Source: Aphelidium insulamus (Eukaryota; Aphelidiomycota; Aphelidea; Aphelidiaceae). From it: 64,000 bases of DNA. A program made the position numbers and the translations under genes. The stretch lies in assembly GCA_036784855.1 (NCBI GenBank), contig JAZDSV010000024.1, forward strand, positions 124,001 through 188,000. The letters run 5' to 3'. Below, in pieces: positions 44,361 to 57,520 of the stretch (position 1 is the first letter of the stretch; every line of letters starts with the position of its first letter). The notes beneath the pieces are model-generated. The model made no database searches. It was not told the DNA's origin and worked only from the letters and a program-made list of their open reading frames with translations.

Positions 44361-45371
44361 ATGGCTCCGACACCGCAGAAATCCACGCCGAAACAGCAGC
44401 GAGCGGCGCCGCAGTCTCCGCCACCGCCACCGCTCCCGACCAAGCCAGCCGCCGCGATGGACAGTGTCAAGCGAGCGGCAGCTACCGTCAAGAAGCCTCA
44501 CGGCAACACGCTGGTGGGCGGCATCCCGTACATTATCGGCTTCAGCGTAATGTTCTCGCTGGCCGCCGTCTATGTGAGCGCCCTGCACCACAACCGCTTC
44601 GTGTTTGGCACTCGTGTCAGGTGCGTGCGTGCGTGTGTGTGTGTGTGTGTGCATGTCTACTCACACAGTGCACCGGCTGACACAGTGATATAACAGCTTC
44701 CTGCCCGGCACCGACATTGTAGGTTGGTTTGGCCGGTACGGAGTGTCCAAGGAGCAGATTGCCCCGCTGTCCATTATCCTATTCTTGCTGTGGTCCGTGG
44801 CATGCAACGTGGTATCCACCGCGGCACTGGCATTCAAGCATGGCCATGACAACAGTGTATGTGCATTGTTGTATGTAGTCCATATGGTTGTACATGTGTC
44901 CTTGATATGGCATGCAGAATAACATTTCATGAATATGCTTATGCTTGTATATATTAATATATCTTAATGTAGGAACCACGGCTGCACCGTGAAGCACATT
45001 GTCGCCGTGGTGGACTGGTGCACAGGCTGGCCTCGCTGGTCAGCAACAACCAGGAAACACTGCCAGTGTTTGCGGCGGCTGTGCTGCTCTCTGCCGCCAA
45101 CTTCTCGGACATCAACTCGGCGGCGTCGACACAAATGTCGACTGAAGTGCGCGCAAGTTTCTGCGTACTGTTCCTGCTGTTGCGCGTGGTGTACTCGGTG
45201 TGCTATGCGGCCGACATGTCGACACTGCGATCATTCACGTTTATGTGCGCGCTGCACTGCTGCCTCTTCCTCATGCTGAATGCCACGTTTGGCCGCACGT
45301 TTGACGCGTGGCACCGCGACCAGTTTGCAGTACTGACGCGTCACGTTGGCCACTTGCTGCGGTTCAAGTGA
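44361..45371 (+). CDS. MAPEG-family membrane protein
   Basis: Exons 44361-44620, 44697-44856 and 44973-45371 join to 272 residues. The third exon holds the MAPEG signature: RLASLVSNNQETLPVFAAAVLLS, then FLLLRVVYSVCYAADMSTLRSFTF. MAPEG proteins are small four-helix enzymes; members act as microsomal glutathione transferases or leukotriene/prostaglandin synthases, and many fungal ones are uncharacterised. This protein is longer than the usual 130-160 residues because of a Pro/Lys-rich cytosolic N-terminus (SPPPPPLPTKP) and an extra membrane helix near IPYIIGFSVMFSLAAVYVSAL. A GT microsatellite sits in the first intron. The substrate cannot be told from sequence. Confidence 0.82.
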
Positions 45372-45611
45372 TTCTATTTATTATGTGTGAGGCCAATGCC
45401 GCGCTCCATCAACGACTTAATATAAGTTATTCAATTTAATACTTGCTTTATGCCCTCTGCGCATGCACTTGGATACTGTAAATACGTTCTCTACATGTGC
45501 AGCCGGACACACAGCGGCGTGTGGACAGTGCGTGTGGTGGCTTAAACGCGGCGGTCGACGCATTGTCAGTTGGCGATCGGTCGACCGCAAATGCCGGCGT
45601 CGGTGGACAGA

Positions 45612-45640
45612 CATATATATATACATATATATACATACGG
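45612..45640. repeat. TA-rich microsatellite in a 5' region
   Basis: Imperfect (TA)n/(CATA)n run 40-65 bp before the ATG of the CH-domain gene; it may contribute a TATA-like core promoter. Confidence 0.6.
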
Positions 45641-45677
45641 GTATAGGGACACAGGCATCTTCTGCACATATTCTACC

Positions 45678-47774
45678 ATGAGCGGCGATGGAAACAGCGT
45701 CCACGCCGTGGATGAAGCCGAGCGGCGGGCATTTGTGCGCCACATCAACCACGCACTGGCCGGCAGTGTCGCAGTGGCCACCAAGTTGCCACTGGACCCC
45801 GAGGACCCCGATGCCATATTCGATGCCATCAAGGACGGCGACTTGCTGTGGTATGTATTCCTATTTGAACTGTGTTGTACTCACAGATATGCAAATAACT
45901 ATACTCACAGCCACCTCATCAATGTCACGGTGCCCAACATCGTGGACACCCGGCAAATTATCCAGCCGAAACCGGCTGGACCACGCGCCACATTTGCCCG
46001 CATGCACAACCACCGGCTGGCGCTGGATGCCGCCGCCACAATTGGCTGTCTGATTGTTAATATTAGCGGGGAGGATTTGGTGGCGGGGCGTCGGTACCTG
46101 GTACTGGGTGTGCTGTGGCAGATTGTGCGCTGTGCCCTGCTACGCCGTGTCAACTGCAACGACCATCCAGAGCTGGCAAGGCTCCTCGGCGCTGGAGAGG
46201 TGCATATTATACTCTGTTTTATATATATCAATATCAAAAACAAATCCTGTTAGGACTTGCCACCGGAAGCCATTTTGCTTCGCTGGTTCAACTGGCATCT
46301 GGAGCGAGTATCGGCCGGCACTGACACAGCTGGCCGAGTGAGGCCAGTACGCAATTTCGGCGCAGATCTGGCGGACGGGACAGCGTTTCTGCACCTGCTG
46401 CACTCCATTGACAGCTCGGTGTTGAGTGCTGAACAGTTGAAGCGCTCTCTGGACAAGCCGGTCACCGACAGACTGGCCACGGTTGTGTCGAGCGCCTGTG
46501 CCATTGACGGCCAGTGCGCCAACTACTTGACCGTGGAGGGCATAATGACATCGCGTGACAAACTCAATCTGTGCGCCGTGGCCACGCTGTTTGCGCGGGG
46601 ATCCGGCATGGCTCCGCTGCACGAAGAGCTGGAGACTGCCAACAGCAAGTTGAAATCCGAGGTGGCCGTGCTGTCCGCGGCAAACACTGATCTGGAGGCC
46701 GAGGTGCGACAGCTGCGTGAACGGGTGGCACAGCTGGAAGCCGAGAATTCCAGTTTGAAGAGCCAGCTGGACCGCGAACGTGATCAACTGGTGATTGTGT
46801 GCCACGAAAAGTCCACCACCGAACATAAACTGGTTTCGGAGGCCACAAATTGGAAGTCGCGCGCCGACAAGCTTCAGGGTGAGGTGGAGGATCTGCGCGT
46901 GCAGGTGCGTAAATTTTAATGAAATTATTTTCTTCCGCTGACTCGACAGTTGATGGCGCAAGAAGATGAACTGCGTGACAGCCAATGTGCTCTGTCTCTG
47001 GAGCGGCGCCAGGCTGAAACGTTTGGCATGTGCGCAGACACACTGACCGAAGAGCTGCAAGGGTTTCGATCGCGGCAAGAAAAGATGGAATTCCTTATTG
47101 AGCACTTGAAGCTGGAGCGAACTCGCAGCGACAAGCACATTACCCTCCTCAGGTAGAGCCTTTGTCATAAAAGTGACTTACTTGGTCGACAGTTAATCAT
47201 GTATGGCAGAACACTGTTCAAGAGCTTTCCCACGACGGAGTCACTGTGCCGTGCAATATTTGTCGGTCCCGATGCCGAGCTGAGCGGCGGGAAGCTGACG
47301 CTAGACAGTGTGCTTGAAGGTTGCGCAAAGTCGGGCTATGTCACCAAGAAGGCTCGCGATTCCAACAACTGGCGCATGCGCTTCGTGGTTATTCGCGACA
47401 ACTTTCTCTTCTACTTCAAGGGCGACTCGGACAGGCGCGCCGAACCGCGCGGCGTTGTCCGTCTGGATGATGCCGTCACCAAGTTTGCCGAGAACCCTAC
47501 ACCCAAGATTGATCTGCCGGGAATGTCGTTCCTCGGAATCACGCTGTCCGATCACGGCCACCAAAAGGACAACGGTGCCGGCAAGCAGGTCAAGTTCTAC
47601 TTGGCCGGCACACTGGACCAGCTGGAGCTGTGGAAAGCTGTGATCAGCAAGGCGGAGGCGTGGTGGACTCGCAAGAGCTCGCTGCAAACAATGAAGGATG
47701 AGATGCGCCGACGTGAAAGCCGCGCCTCGCAAAACAATCTCTTCACCACTCACACCACCAGTCTCGTTCGTTAA
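45678..47774 (+). CDS. Fimbrin-like tandem CH domains plus coiled coil plus PH domain
   Basis: Exons 45678-45850, 45911-46199, 46254-46904, 46950-47152 and 47210-47774 join to 626 residues. Residues about 10-150 are a CH domain close to fimbrin/plastin: RRAFVRHINHALAGS, LPLDPEDPDAIFDAIKDGDLLCHLINVTVPNIVD, NHRLALDAAATIGCLIVNI, VLGVLWQIVRCALL, NDHPELARLL. CH2 (about 155-270) follows (LPPEAILLRWFNWHL), so one fimbrin-type actin-binding module is present instead of two, and no EF hands. Residues about 276-438 are heptad coiled coil. A PH domain follows (SGYVTKKARDSNNWRMRFVVIRDNFLFYFKGD to the LELWKAVISKAEAWW helix). Inferred role: linking actin to phosphoinositide membranes as a dimer. The intron before the last exon uses the AG at 47209, since the AG at 47192 would bring in a stop. 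Confidence 0.85.
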
Positions 47775-48000
47775 GCCGGTATCGTCTCTTTGTATTTCTT
47801 CTTTGCATCAAGTTTAGTTTTGCATCAAAATCAATAAAAGGTCTTTATGGAATTGTGGTGTGGCATTCCTGTTGCTCTAAGAGATGTCTCTTCGCCGAAT
47901 GTCCCCCACATAAAGCATCAAAGACAAGATATCGAATATTCGAATTTATTACTCTTGCTGTGCAACAAATATGAGTACTGCAACCTCGTTGACGGTTGGT

Positions 48001-50976
48001 TCAACGTTCACTTGGCCACGCAACGCGGTTGCAGACCAACTCCAAACCCACCACGGCCACCGAGAACATATCGGCCTGGAATTCATTGCTCATGGTGTCG
48101 ACAAACATCTTGTACTTTGCGCGCAGCAGGAACTCTGGCGCACTGTACGCTGGTGACACTGGCACCACGGCACCGTCCGAAACATCGTCCGTCAGCAGCA
48201 GACTGTCGGTGGCGGAGAAGGCGTGCGCCGCACCGAACCCACCCAGCACACAGAACGGCCCGCCGTACTGATCTAGATCAATGTAGATATTGGCGGCACG
48301 AATGTCGCGGTGTGCAATCTTGGCGTCCACGTGCAGGAAACGCACGGCCATCGCAACGTCCGTCCAGAATCCCAGCTTCAGTGCTTTGCTGACGATACCA
48401 TGCTGTCGGATCCACGTATCCAGCACTCCCTGCTGGTACTGTTTGGTGATCAGTGCCGGCGGTTCTGCTGTCCATCCAAGTAGTGTGGTGACATGCGGAC
48501 TCTTCTTGTTGACTGCGCTCAAAAGGCGCAGCTCGTACTTCATCGTGGCTGTGGCGGCGCTGTTGTTAACGCCAGTTTGTTCCTTGTCCGCGGCGGGTTT
48601 GACATCCGTGGCAAACACCTTGACCTGAACGGCGCCACCATTAGGCTGCTGCGCCAGCGCACCCGTCAGACCCACGGCGCTGAATATCCGCACAGCAGCG
48701 TCGGCATGCAGTGTCTTGTTGCACTTGACATCAACGTTGAACTTGTACTCCAGCTCCATCGGCACATCGTATGAGACTTTCGTGGCACTGGCCGCTGTCA
48801 TTTGTGACAGCCGGTTCGAGGCTCCGTGCGCTGCTGAAGATGCAGCTGGCGGCGCAGTGGACATGTTGGTCATGTTTGTCACTGACAGGCCGTACTCGTC
48901 GGCGTACGCGGGCGACCTTGCGTCTCCCGTGCGTAAGACAATCGCCTTGTCTTCACGGTTGTTGGCATCTTTCCACGCAGCGGTACTTTGCCGCTGTCTC
49001 GCCAGATAGATCATGGCAGCGCCCGCCACCAAAATGATCGATACACCCACCACTAGCAGGGTGACGATAACGGGGGATGATATGGACGAGTTGCTCGTTG
49101 TTGAGTCGGCCCCATTCACTGCCAGAGCCGTACCGTCCACATCAACAACTACAGTGGAACTGGCATCACTACTATCATCACTGGAGCTGACAGCGGCCGT
49201 CGAGCTCTTGCTACTGCTAGAAGCCGCACTAGACGATGTAGGTAGTGCAGCAGTTGAAGTGTTGGCAGCAGCAGAGGTCTTGATGGATGAGGCAGACAAG
49301 GACTTGCTGGATGTTGATACCGATCGAGTCGCCGTAGCATTTCTTGTCGCGGAGCTAGTCTGATTTGTGGCCAGGGTGTTAATGATGGAAGTGGCTGTGG
49401 ATGCTAGCGTGGGCGTGGTTATCACAAGTTCCGTGGGCGGTTTGTCAAAGTCCAGATCCAAGCGCCACAGGTCACTTAGATAATCAGTGTTGGTTGTGGC
49501 CTGTCCACCAAACACCAACAACGTGCGGTTATTACTGAGCGGCAGGCCATTATGGCTGCTGCGTCCAGGCGGATAGGCAGTAAGGTTGCCAACTCCGAGG
49601 GCGCTGTAGCTAGCTGGCTGTCCGGCACCACCGGCAATGAATGCCCATTGTTTCCACTCGGTTTCAAAAAGCCAAATTTCATTCAAACTGTACGTGACTG
49701 TATTCGGACCGAGGCCAAAACCGCGTCCACCATATAGAGCCAGATAGTTGTTGCCAGACAAGCACAGCAGGGTGGCAGATGCACGCGCACCCGGAGTGTT
49801 GCTGAGTGAGAATGGGAGTCCAGATGTGCTGATAGACTGCCCGTTAGTGCCGGTACCGCCCGATATCCAAATCCACATTCTGTCGTTCAAGTTCAAACTC
49901 CAAAAGTCATTCAGGTACACCGTGTTGATCATGCCACCAAAGATGTAAATCTTTCCGTCCACTGGGTCCACGGTCATCGCATGTTGACTGCGACTGCCTG
50001 GCACGTTCTGGTTGCTGGCAGCAAATCTGGAATAGTAGAAACTTGGAGTGTCGTATCGGTCGATCGTGCCAGCCAACCACGTCCACGCCAAGCGAACCAT
50101 ACTAAATTGCCACAGGTCGTTCAGGTCGCCTGCATAAGCAAATGTAAGTATGCATAAATATGAATGTAATATTTACAATGGATGAGACATAAAAAACATA
50201 CGCACCGACACCAGCACTTCCCGCATCACCAAAGCCGCCCATGAGCACCAGTACATCGTCAAATGACGCGGCAATCATTTTACCGTTGCGACGTGGACTC
50301 GGATAAATAGTGGCGCTTTCAACACCCACTTGAGGCGTGTTTGACATACCGCCACCAAGCCACGCCCAGAGTCCAGAAGTTGTGTTGTAGCGCCACATGT
50401 AATTATTTCGACCTGGCATAAATTGTCAATATCATGCTCAGAATATACGTGTATACGCACCAGTTGTAAGACCGCCAAACATGTACATATTGCCATCACG
50501 CGGACTAATGTGACACGTGTTGCGCGAAGTAGAGCCCGGGTACACCGAGCTGCTCTCCATGCCGCGAATCCACACGGTCCCATTCGCCTTGGCGCTCTCC
50601 ATCACTTGTTTCCACATTCCGCTGGTGAGATTAAACTGCCACAAATCCTTCAAGAACGCCACTGCAGATAGTGAATGATGAGAGAGCTGTAGGAGTAACA
50701 CTAGTGTCACGCACGATTGCCAGTCAGATCCAGCCCATTGCCGCCATACACGTAGATCTGGTAATCGGGTCCCGTGGCGGTGGCCGACATACAAGAAAAG
50801 AATCGCGGGCTGGGATAGACAATATTGCTGGCGGACCACACGCCAATGACAGGCGGCTGTCCCAGCGTGTTGACTGTTTGTGAGCCACCAATCCAACTGG
50901 ACGTTATGTTGTACCACTGGGCGGCCACATGCCCGCCATGTGCAAGCAGTAGCAGCAATGGCGCGAAGAGTACCAT
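48001..50976 (-). CDS. Kelch-ectodomain receptor with degenerate kinase (pseudokinase)
   Basis: Minus-strand exons lie near 50976-50718, ~50662-50461, ~50415-50208 and ~50130-48001. The ATG at 50976 gives the signal peptide MVLFAPLLLLLAHGGHVAA. Kelch blades follow (KDLWQFNLTSGMW, YMWRYNTTSGLWAWLGGG, NDFWSLNLNDRMWIWISGG, NEIWLFETEWKQWAFIAGG, SDLWRLDLDF), then a long Ser/Thr stalk and one membrane helix (VIVTLLVVGVSIILVAGAAM). The cytoplasmic domain aligns with the kinases at 1-6536 and 24704 but has no glycine loop, HRDIRAAN in place of HRDIKADN, and GGFG where DFG should be. The metal-binding Asp is therefore lost. A Lys in VQVKVF may remain. Like its paralogues it stops after helix F (CNRVAWPSER). 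Probable role: a signalling scaffold or decoy rather than an enzyme. Confidence 0.82.
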
Positions 50977-51526
50977 TATTGTCACACCGCCGGTCGACGC
51001 TAGTTGATACTGGCTGACTGGCTGCTAGTGCTTAACTCGTGTACGCGGTCAACTTTGGCGGCGAATCGCGAGCAAAGATTGGTGCTGTGTTGCCATGGTG
51101 ACCGTTGCTGAAAGCTTTAACTGTACGTGGCACTTGGACAGTACTTAGAGTTTTAATTTTGCACTCCAGCTCCTGTGTCATGGTACCTTAACGATGCATT
51201 AAAAGTTGCAGAACGATTTTGCATCCGTACAGGTTTAACTAAATTGCTCAATGATGCACGTTCATGCTAGAGTGACAGTTCAAGGTACCGTGATTAGACT
51301 CTGACAAGTTCATCAATACTTGAACTGGGTTACGCAATCTCTGTTGGTACGGTGTATGTAGATGTCTGTCTAATTGGCCTATACAAGACCAAATGTGAAG
51401 CATGTTTCCGTAGATTAAATTTTTCAATGTGGTTGCATTACTCTCACGAGACAGTCATTGAGGTTGTAATATTAGGTTCAAGGCACCAATTATCAATTCC
51501 AGCGCTTCAGTCAACCATTCCAACAA
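50977..51526. other. Intergenic region between the kelch pseudokinase and ArfGEF genes
   Basis: Divergent promoter space of about 550 bp. No gene, TATA box or tRNA could be supported. Confidence 0.5.
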
Positions 51527-54500
51527 ATGCCACCGACTTCGCCGTGCTGGGCGCTTGACGTGCTGCTGAGCGAGATCAGCGGCGTCACGTCGGTGATGCG
51601 CAGAAATGCACGGTGGCGAGACGCTCTGCTCCACTCGGCACAGCTGTACGAGCTGGAGCTGGAACGGGCAATGGCGGCGCCAGTCTCGGCCGCCACACTG
51701 ACTGCCTCCGCCATCAATGCCGCATTCTCCGGCGGTGGCAACAAGGCCCCATATGGACATGCAGATCTGGGCAGAGAGGATGTTGCCGCGCAGTCCATCA
51801 GCGGTTTGCTAACGCTGGGATTTGTTCGGCTGCGACACACTATCGCCGCGTGCAAGTCCACACTGGCCACTATGACCAATGCCTCGACTCTACCACTGGA
51901 CAGCATGGAAGTCTTGACACCGTTTCTGCAAGTTATTCTGTCTGCCGAAACTACGGGACCCATTACCGGGGCTGCGCTGGCCAGCATTGAGCGCTTGATT
52001 CAGTGTGGCATCATTGGTATGTGTATCTCCGGGGTATCAAGCTGTAGCTTCAGTTTTGCATGCGGTCCATATCATTGTATGTTTATGGGGGCCTTGTTTG
52101 ACAGACGCATATAGACTTTGATGGCGCTGCCGGTCCGAATGCATGCCAGAGTATTGTGCATGCCGCAACGCATTGCAAGTTTGAAGCAACTGATGCGGCG
52201 GCCGACGAGTGTGTACTGTTGCGCATTCTATCGGTTCTTAAATCTCTCTTTTCTACGCCCTCTGCTGTACGACTTCTATCTGATCAGGCCGTGTGTGAAA
52301 TGGTGGAAACGGCCTCATCAATGTGCTTCCAAATGCGCTTATCTGGTACAATATTTATAGGTTTAATGCATAATATTAATCAGCGTAGAGCTGTTGCGTC
52401 GGCACGCCGAGCAGATCGTTGTGTACTTGATTCAGACCACCCTGGATGAGTAAGTGTTGTATTGACAGTGGAGCTTGACTCACTTCCCGTAGAGTTGACA
52501 GTGAAATAGCGGCATCCCGTCCGATTACTGGCCACCACAGCCAGGTGCAAGTCCGAATGGCGATACATGATCCACCTGCACCGGTGGCGCCAAAGGACGA
52601 CAGGGACGGTTTTGTGGATGTGGCGACGAATTCGCCCGTCAGCGATATATACGCTCAGTCTGCCACCGCGACTGCCGCAACTGGTAGCCAGCTCTTTGGT
52701 GCTTCGTTGGCCAGTCTTAATCACCTTCGACCTGCCAATGATTCTGAACAACCGCAATTTGCGGCGGATGAATGGCGCCCTTTCGGCAAGGCAGCCGCAC
52801 GCGAGATTATGCGCTTCCTTATCTCGCTGCTCAACCCGTACGATCCGCACAACACCGAGACCATGCGTATAGTGTCGCTACACATTTTTGTGTCGGTTAT
52901 TGAATCTTCGTCCAACCTGCTCTCAAGCGACAAGAATTTGAAGAATTTGCTTGCCGAAACAGGTCTCAAACATTTGCTTCAGGTATGAATATTTTTTTTT
53001 CAGTTTGTACAAGACTCCTTTATAAATTCTTGACTAGCTGCTTCGTGCGGCATATTCACAGCGAAATATGACCGTCATGTCGTTATCACTGCGTGCCGCC
53101 ACTTCATTCATGCTTCGATGCGGTCATTCGTTGCACTGCCACCGGGAATTCTATTTGACCTATCTGCTCCAACTTTTATCGCATCAGACTCCCTCGCCTT
53201 CCCTGCTGATGCACTCGATGGACAATACGAATCGAACGGTGAATGAGGAGCGCCTCGTGCAGAAAATGTCCCACATATTAGTCTCACATGGTTGCCATTG
53301 GTTTAGTGGGGATAATGGAGATGCAATATTTGCCAGCGGCGCACAGACAGTGGAACAACATCTTGAACCCATTTCACCGATAAAGTTGCTCCAGTACGAT
53401 GACCATCAGCGCATGCTGCTCTCATTTGGCGCTGTTTCCGATCCGCTGCCGCTTGAGCTTCGTCAGCTCGTTATGGAATCATTGTCTACACTGGGGATGA
53501 ACCCTGATTTCTTTGTCAGACTGTTCATGGACTACGACTGCAGTTTGGCTGATTCGGACCTGTTTGAAAACACTGTGATTGCATTGTGCCGCGCTGCAAT
53601 GATGCCCACACTACTGCAAGAGTGTCAGATGAAGGACGACCGACATTCTCCAGTGTCGCATTCTGGATACGATGGAGATGCGGCGAGTGATATGGCAAGT
53701 TTGTCCGGGATGCCGAGTGGAGAACAGTTGGGTTCATCGCCATTTCATGGATTCTCAAGCGCTGCGCTTGAAATGTTGGCGTCTCTACTGTCAGCCATGC
53801 TCGACCGTGTCATTACCCATGGCTTTGAGATTGTGCAGACGGTTGGCGACGCTCACGGCACTAGCAGCAGCATCAATAGCAGCACCACGGCGTTGGAAGA
53901 ACTTTTAGCTCGCAAAAAGAAGAAGCGCATTTTCACTCGTGCATCGTCTCTATTCAACCAAGGCCTGTCCGCAGAGTGCTTCAACTACCTGGCGTCGCAC
54001 GAAATTTTGCCGCCGTCTCCCAGTCCTGCCGATCTTGCCGGGTTTTTTCACCAGGCACCGTTACTAAACAAGAAACTGCTGGGAGAGTATCTTTCGAAAC
54101 CAAAACATTTTGACACATTGAAAGCTTATGTCGACAAATTCGCTTGGCATGGGGAGCTTCGGATCGATGAAGCCTTGCGCATCATGTTGGAGAATTTTCG
54201 CTTGCCGGGCGAGGCGCAGCAGATTCTCCGAGTGGTTGAGGCGTTCTCTGGCGGATTCTTTGAGCATGTAGTAAGGAAGCAATTGGAACGCCAGGTGGAC
54301 TCCGGCGACAAGTCCGAAGGCACCCTGCCGGCCAACACTGATGCCGTATTTGTGCTAGCATACTCGGCAATCATGCTCAATACAGACCAACATAACCCGC
54401 AGGTACGACGACGCATGCAGCCGGAAGACTTTGTGAAGAATCTACGCGGAACTAACAATGGCGCAAACTTTTCTCGCGAATATCTCGAGAATGTGTATCA

Positions 54501-57450
54501 TGCGATTCGCGCCAATGAAATCATCATGCCAGATGAGCACGGGGAATCGCTAGTTGGATTCGAGTACCAGTGGAACAATTTGCATAAACGTGCTAAGCGC
54601 CGCGACTCCGCAGATACAGCTGGCAACTTGTCAGGTGACGATGACGATGCTGCGGCTCTGGTTCGGTTCGATCGGGAAGCATTTTTATTCTCCTGGCGCC
54701 TTCTTGCCACCACCATTCTTTATGGTATGGGAGTCATATTTCATCATTGGCTAACTACTGGCCTTGTTTGCAGCATACAGCACTTCCGAGTCGAAAATAC
54801 GTTTACAAAAAGCGATTGGCTCATATTATAAACTTTGCAGCCTAGCATTCTACTACGGGTGTTATGACGTGCTGGATGAGCTAATTGTTGCGATAGCCAA
54901 GTCCACCAAACTTTGTACAACGCCAGCATCATCTTCACCCTCTGACCATCCGGCGATGGCTATCTGGCGGCGGAATCAGTACGAGAGTGACTATGATTTC
55001 AGGCGCCGACGAGCTGTATTTCTGTCGTGGTTTAGCCGTAACTTCCGTGCTCAAATGGCCCTGGTCTTCGTGTTCCACGTATTGAGCGAATTTGGCAGTG
55101 CAGTCAGCGTTACATGGAATTATGTAGGAATTATGGATATTAATGATTGTAAATATGTCTTATTGTGCCTAGGTCGCTGACATTGTATACTTGCTTTACC
55201 AAATGGATATACTTGGCGCACCGTTGACAATGGGAATTTCTTTTGGTGACGCGACCCCGGACATACGAAAAGACCACATTGTTCGTAAGGTGCCGTACCG
55301 CAGCGAATTATCGCGCCAATTTCGAACACAACAGCAGCAAGAGTCACCGACCACCTCCATCTTTTCTGCTCTGTCTTCCTTTCTTTTATCCACGTCAGCA
55401 CCGGACGGCCCATCAGCTACGCAGCCTGTTGCCAAGTATATTCCAGACGACGAGGAGAAAAAGACAGACGAATCTGTACGTCAACTTATGGAACAGATGA
55501 ATGTCGGCCGAGTGCTGGTGGAAAAATCTGTATTCATGGTGGATCGGGCGCTCTGCAGCTTGATCGATGCGCTGTTCGAGAGAGCATTTGTGCAGAATGC
55601 CTCCGCCGACACTCATGTTAAGCCGCTGGAGCAAGTGGAAATTGACAGGTGTACATTTGCCATATCTGTCTCCTCTCGGATATTATTGCTGAACATTGGC
55701 CGTTTGAGCTGCGCATGGACAACGATCGAACGCTACATTTTTGGCACAGTGTTGCGAAATTTCGTGCAGTGGCACCATCTTGTTGTTCAAGAAGCTCTTA
55801 CGGCATCATTTCAACTACTGGCCGCTCTGCTTGCTGAGAGCGTGGGTGGCAGGCCAAAGCAAGAGGAAGTGTTTTCTCAGATTGTATCTGAGCTACTCGC
55901 CTTCACCGACGCCATTACCGTTGCTCCGCCCGTGCCGGAAGGATCACCTTCCAAACGACTCGACATTCATCCTGTGTCTGGAATCGCTGCCGGATGCTCC
56001 ATGCTGAACGAGGTTGGTCTAGTGTTGGCCGCAGGAACTCTGTGTGCGGTGCGAAAATATCTCGAGCATAGTTCAAGCGGTGCCGACCTGGTCACGGCGG
56101 ATCTGTGGCCCTATTTATTTTCAGTCGTCTCGGCCACTGCCGGTGAAGTGGGCATGCATTCCCCTCCTCGCGCAGGTGTCGACGAGGGCGGTGAGGGTGC
56201 CGCACCATACAGCTGGGAGATATTGAAGGCCATGTCTGAAGCGTCGGGCTTCTTTCAGCCCTTGGATCAGACACCGTGGTCGACGCCAATTCACACGGAA
56301 CGCTTCATTGATCTTCTCGATATGTACACATCGTTTGTCAACGCTTCATCCTCGGTCGCTGCCCAGCATGCATCTGGTGTCATTGTCTCGGCTAGCTCCA
56401 TTGCGTCCAAGCTCGCTTCGGCAGTGGCCCGATCATCCGTGGATACCGCTGGTGACATGGTTAACCAAGCTGATAATGAATTCGCATCCCCTATCCAGCG
56501 CAAACATGCGGCAGCTATATCACGTGGTCTCTACGCTATGAAGAGAATTTATGATCTATCTCTTGCGATTCCGGCAGTGACATTGGCCTTGCGCTCAGAT
56601 GACAAAGTTACCTTTGGTGACTGGCGCAACTCGTGGCTCCCACTGTTCAGCTCGCTCAGCCAGCAGTGCTATCATCCGTGTCGAGAGATACGCCAGAATG
56701 CGCTGACGTACTTGCAACGCGCGCTGGCCGCCTGTGACACCAGCAGCACCGGCACTGATGTCACCGTCTACGCAAATATGTTCAACGACGTGCTGTTCCC
56801 ACTGCTGGAGACTCTGCTCAAGCCAGAGGTTCTAACTCTGGACTACTATCCGCCACTGTCCAAGCGCGAAACATTGTCGCGCACAGCATCCGAAACGAGT
56901 TTAGATGCTTCCATGTCGTCTGCAAGGAAGAACAGCAACTCGGCGTACAACCGCGGCGCCACCATCGACGAGATTCGCATCCAAGCATCCAAACTATTGA
57001 CCAAGATATTCTTGCAGCAACTCCATAATCTGCACCAGCACCTGCCGCCTGACGAATTGGAGCGGTTGTGGGTGAGGATCCTGCAGTTGATGGCAAACTA
57101 CTGGCAGTGCGGAGTGGCATCCCGATCCAAAGCTGCTCAGGCAGGATCCGATTTCAGTCTGGTACTGTTAGATGTGTGACCGAAGGGGAACTAACTCGTC
57201 GAGCAGACCGAAGCTGTGCCGGAGTCGATAAAGAATATGCTGTTGGTGATGTCCACTTCAAATCTGTTTCGAGAAGGCAGCGGGGGCTTGTGGACTGTCA
57301 CCTGGGAACTTCTCGATCCGTGGCTACCAAACTTGCGCAAAGGTAAGTTTATAGTCGAGTATTATGCATTTAATACAATTCGTAGAATTATTCGAGGACG
57401 AGGCACCCAAGGAGGTCAAGCCTGCAGCCGAAGAGACAAATGCAAAATAA
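51527..57450 (+). CDS. Sec7-domain Arf guanine-nucleotide exchange factor, GBF1/Gea type
   Basis: About nine exons; main blocks 51527-52014, ~52110-52346, ~52384-52450, ~52493-52984, ~53039-54772, ~54773-55113, ~55176-57176, ~57208-57341 and ~57385-57450. Large ArfGEFs activate Arf1 on Golgi membranes for COPI coat recruitment. N-terminal DCB and HUS regions are seen (ATHCKFEATDAAADECVLLRIL; ISLLNPYDPHNTETMRI as the HUS box). The Sec7 domain spans about 53930-54540: RKKKKRIFTRASSLFNQG, FRLPGEAQQI with the catalytic Glu, and ANTDAVFVLAYSAIMLNTDQHNPQVRRRM. HDS-type helical repeats follow, ending with PESIKNMLLVMSTSNLF and a short charged tail (FEDEAPKEVKPAAEETNAK). GBF1 rather than BIG is indicated by the HUS-to-Sec7 layout and the TEAVPESIKNMLLVM end. 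Confidence 0.88.
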
Positions 57451-57520
57451 AACGATGCTTTGGGAGATGAACTCTCCTTTATCTGTATATTACGTTTGCG
57501 ATCTATGTTTACCTCCAACA

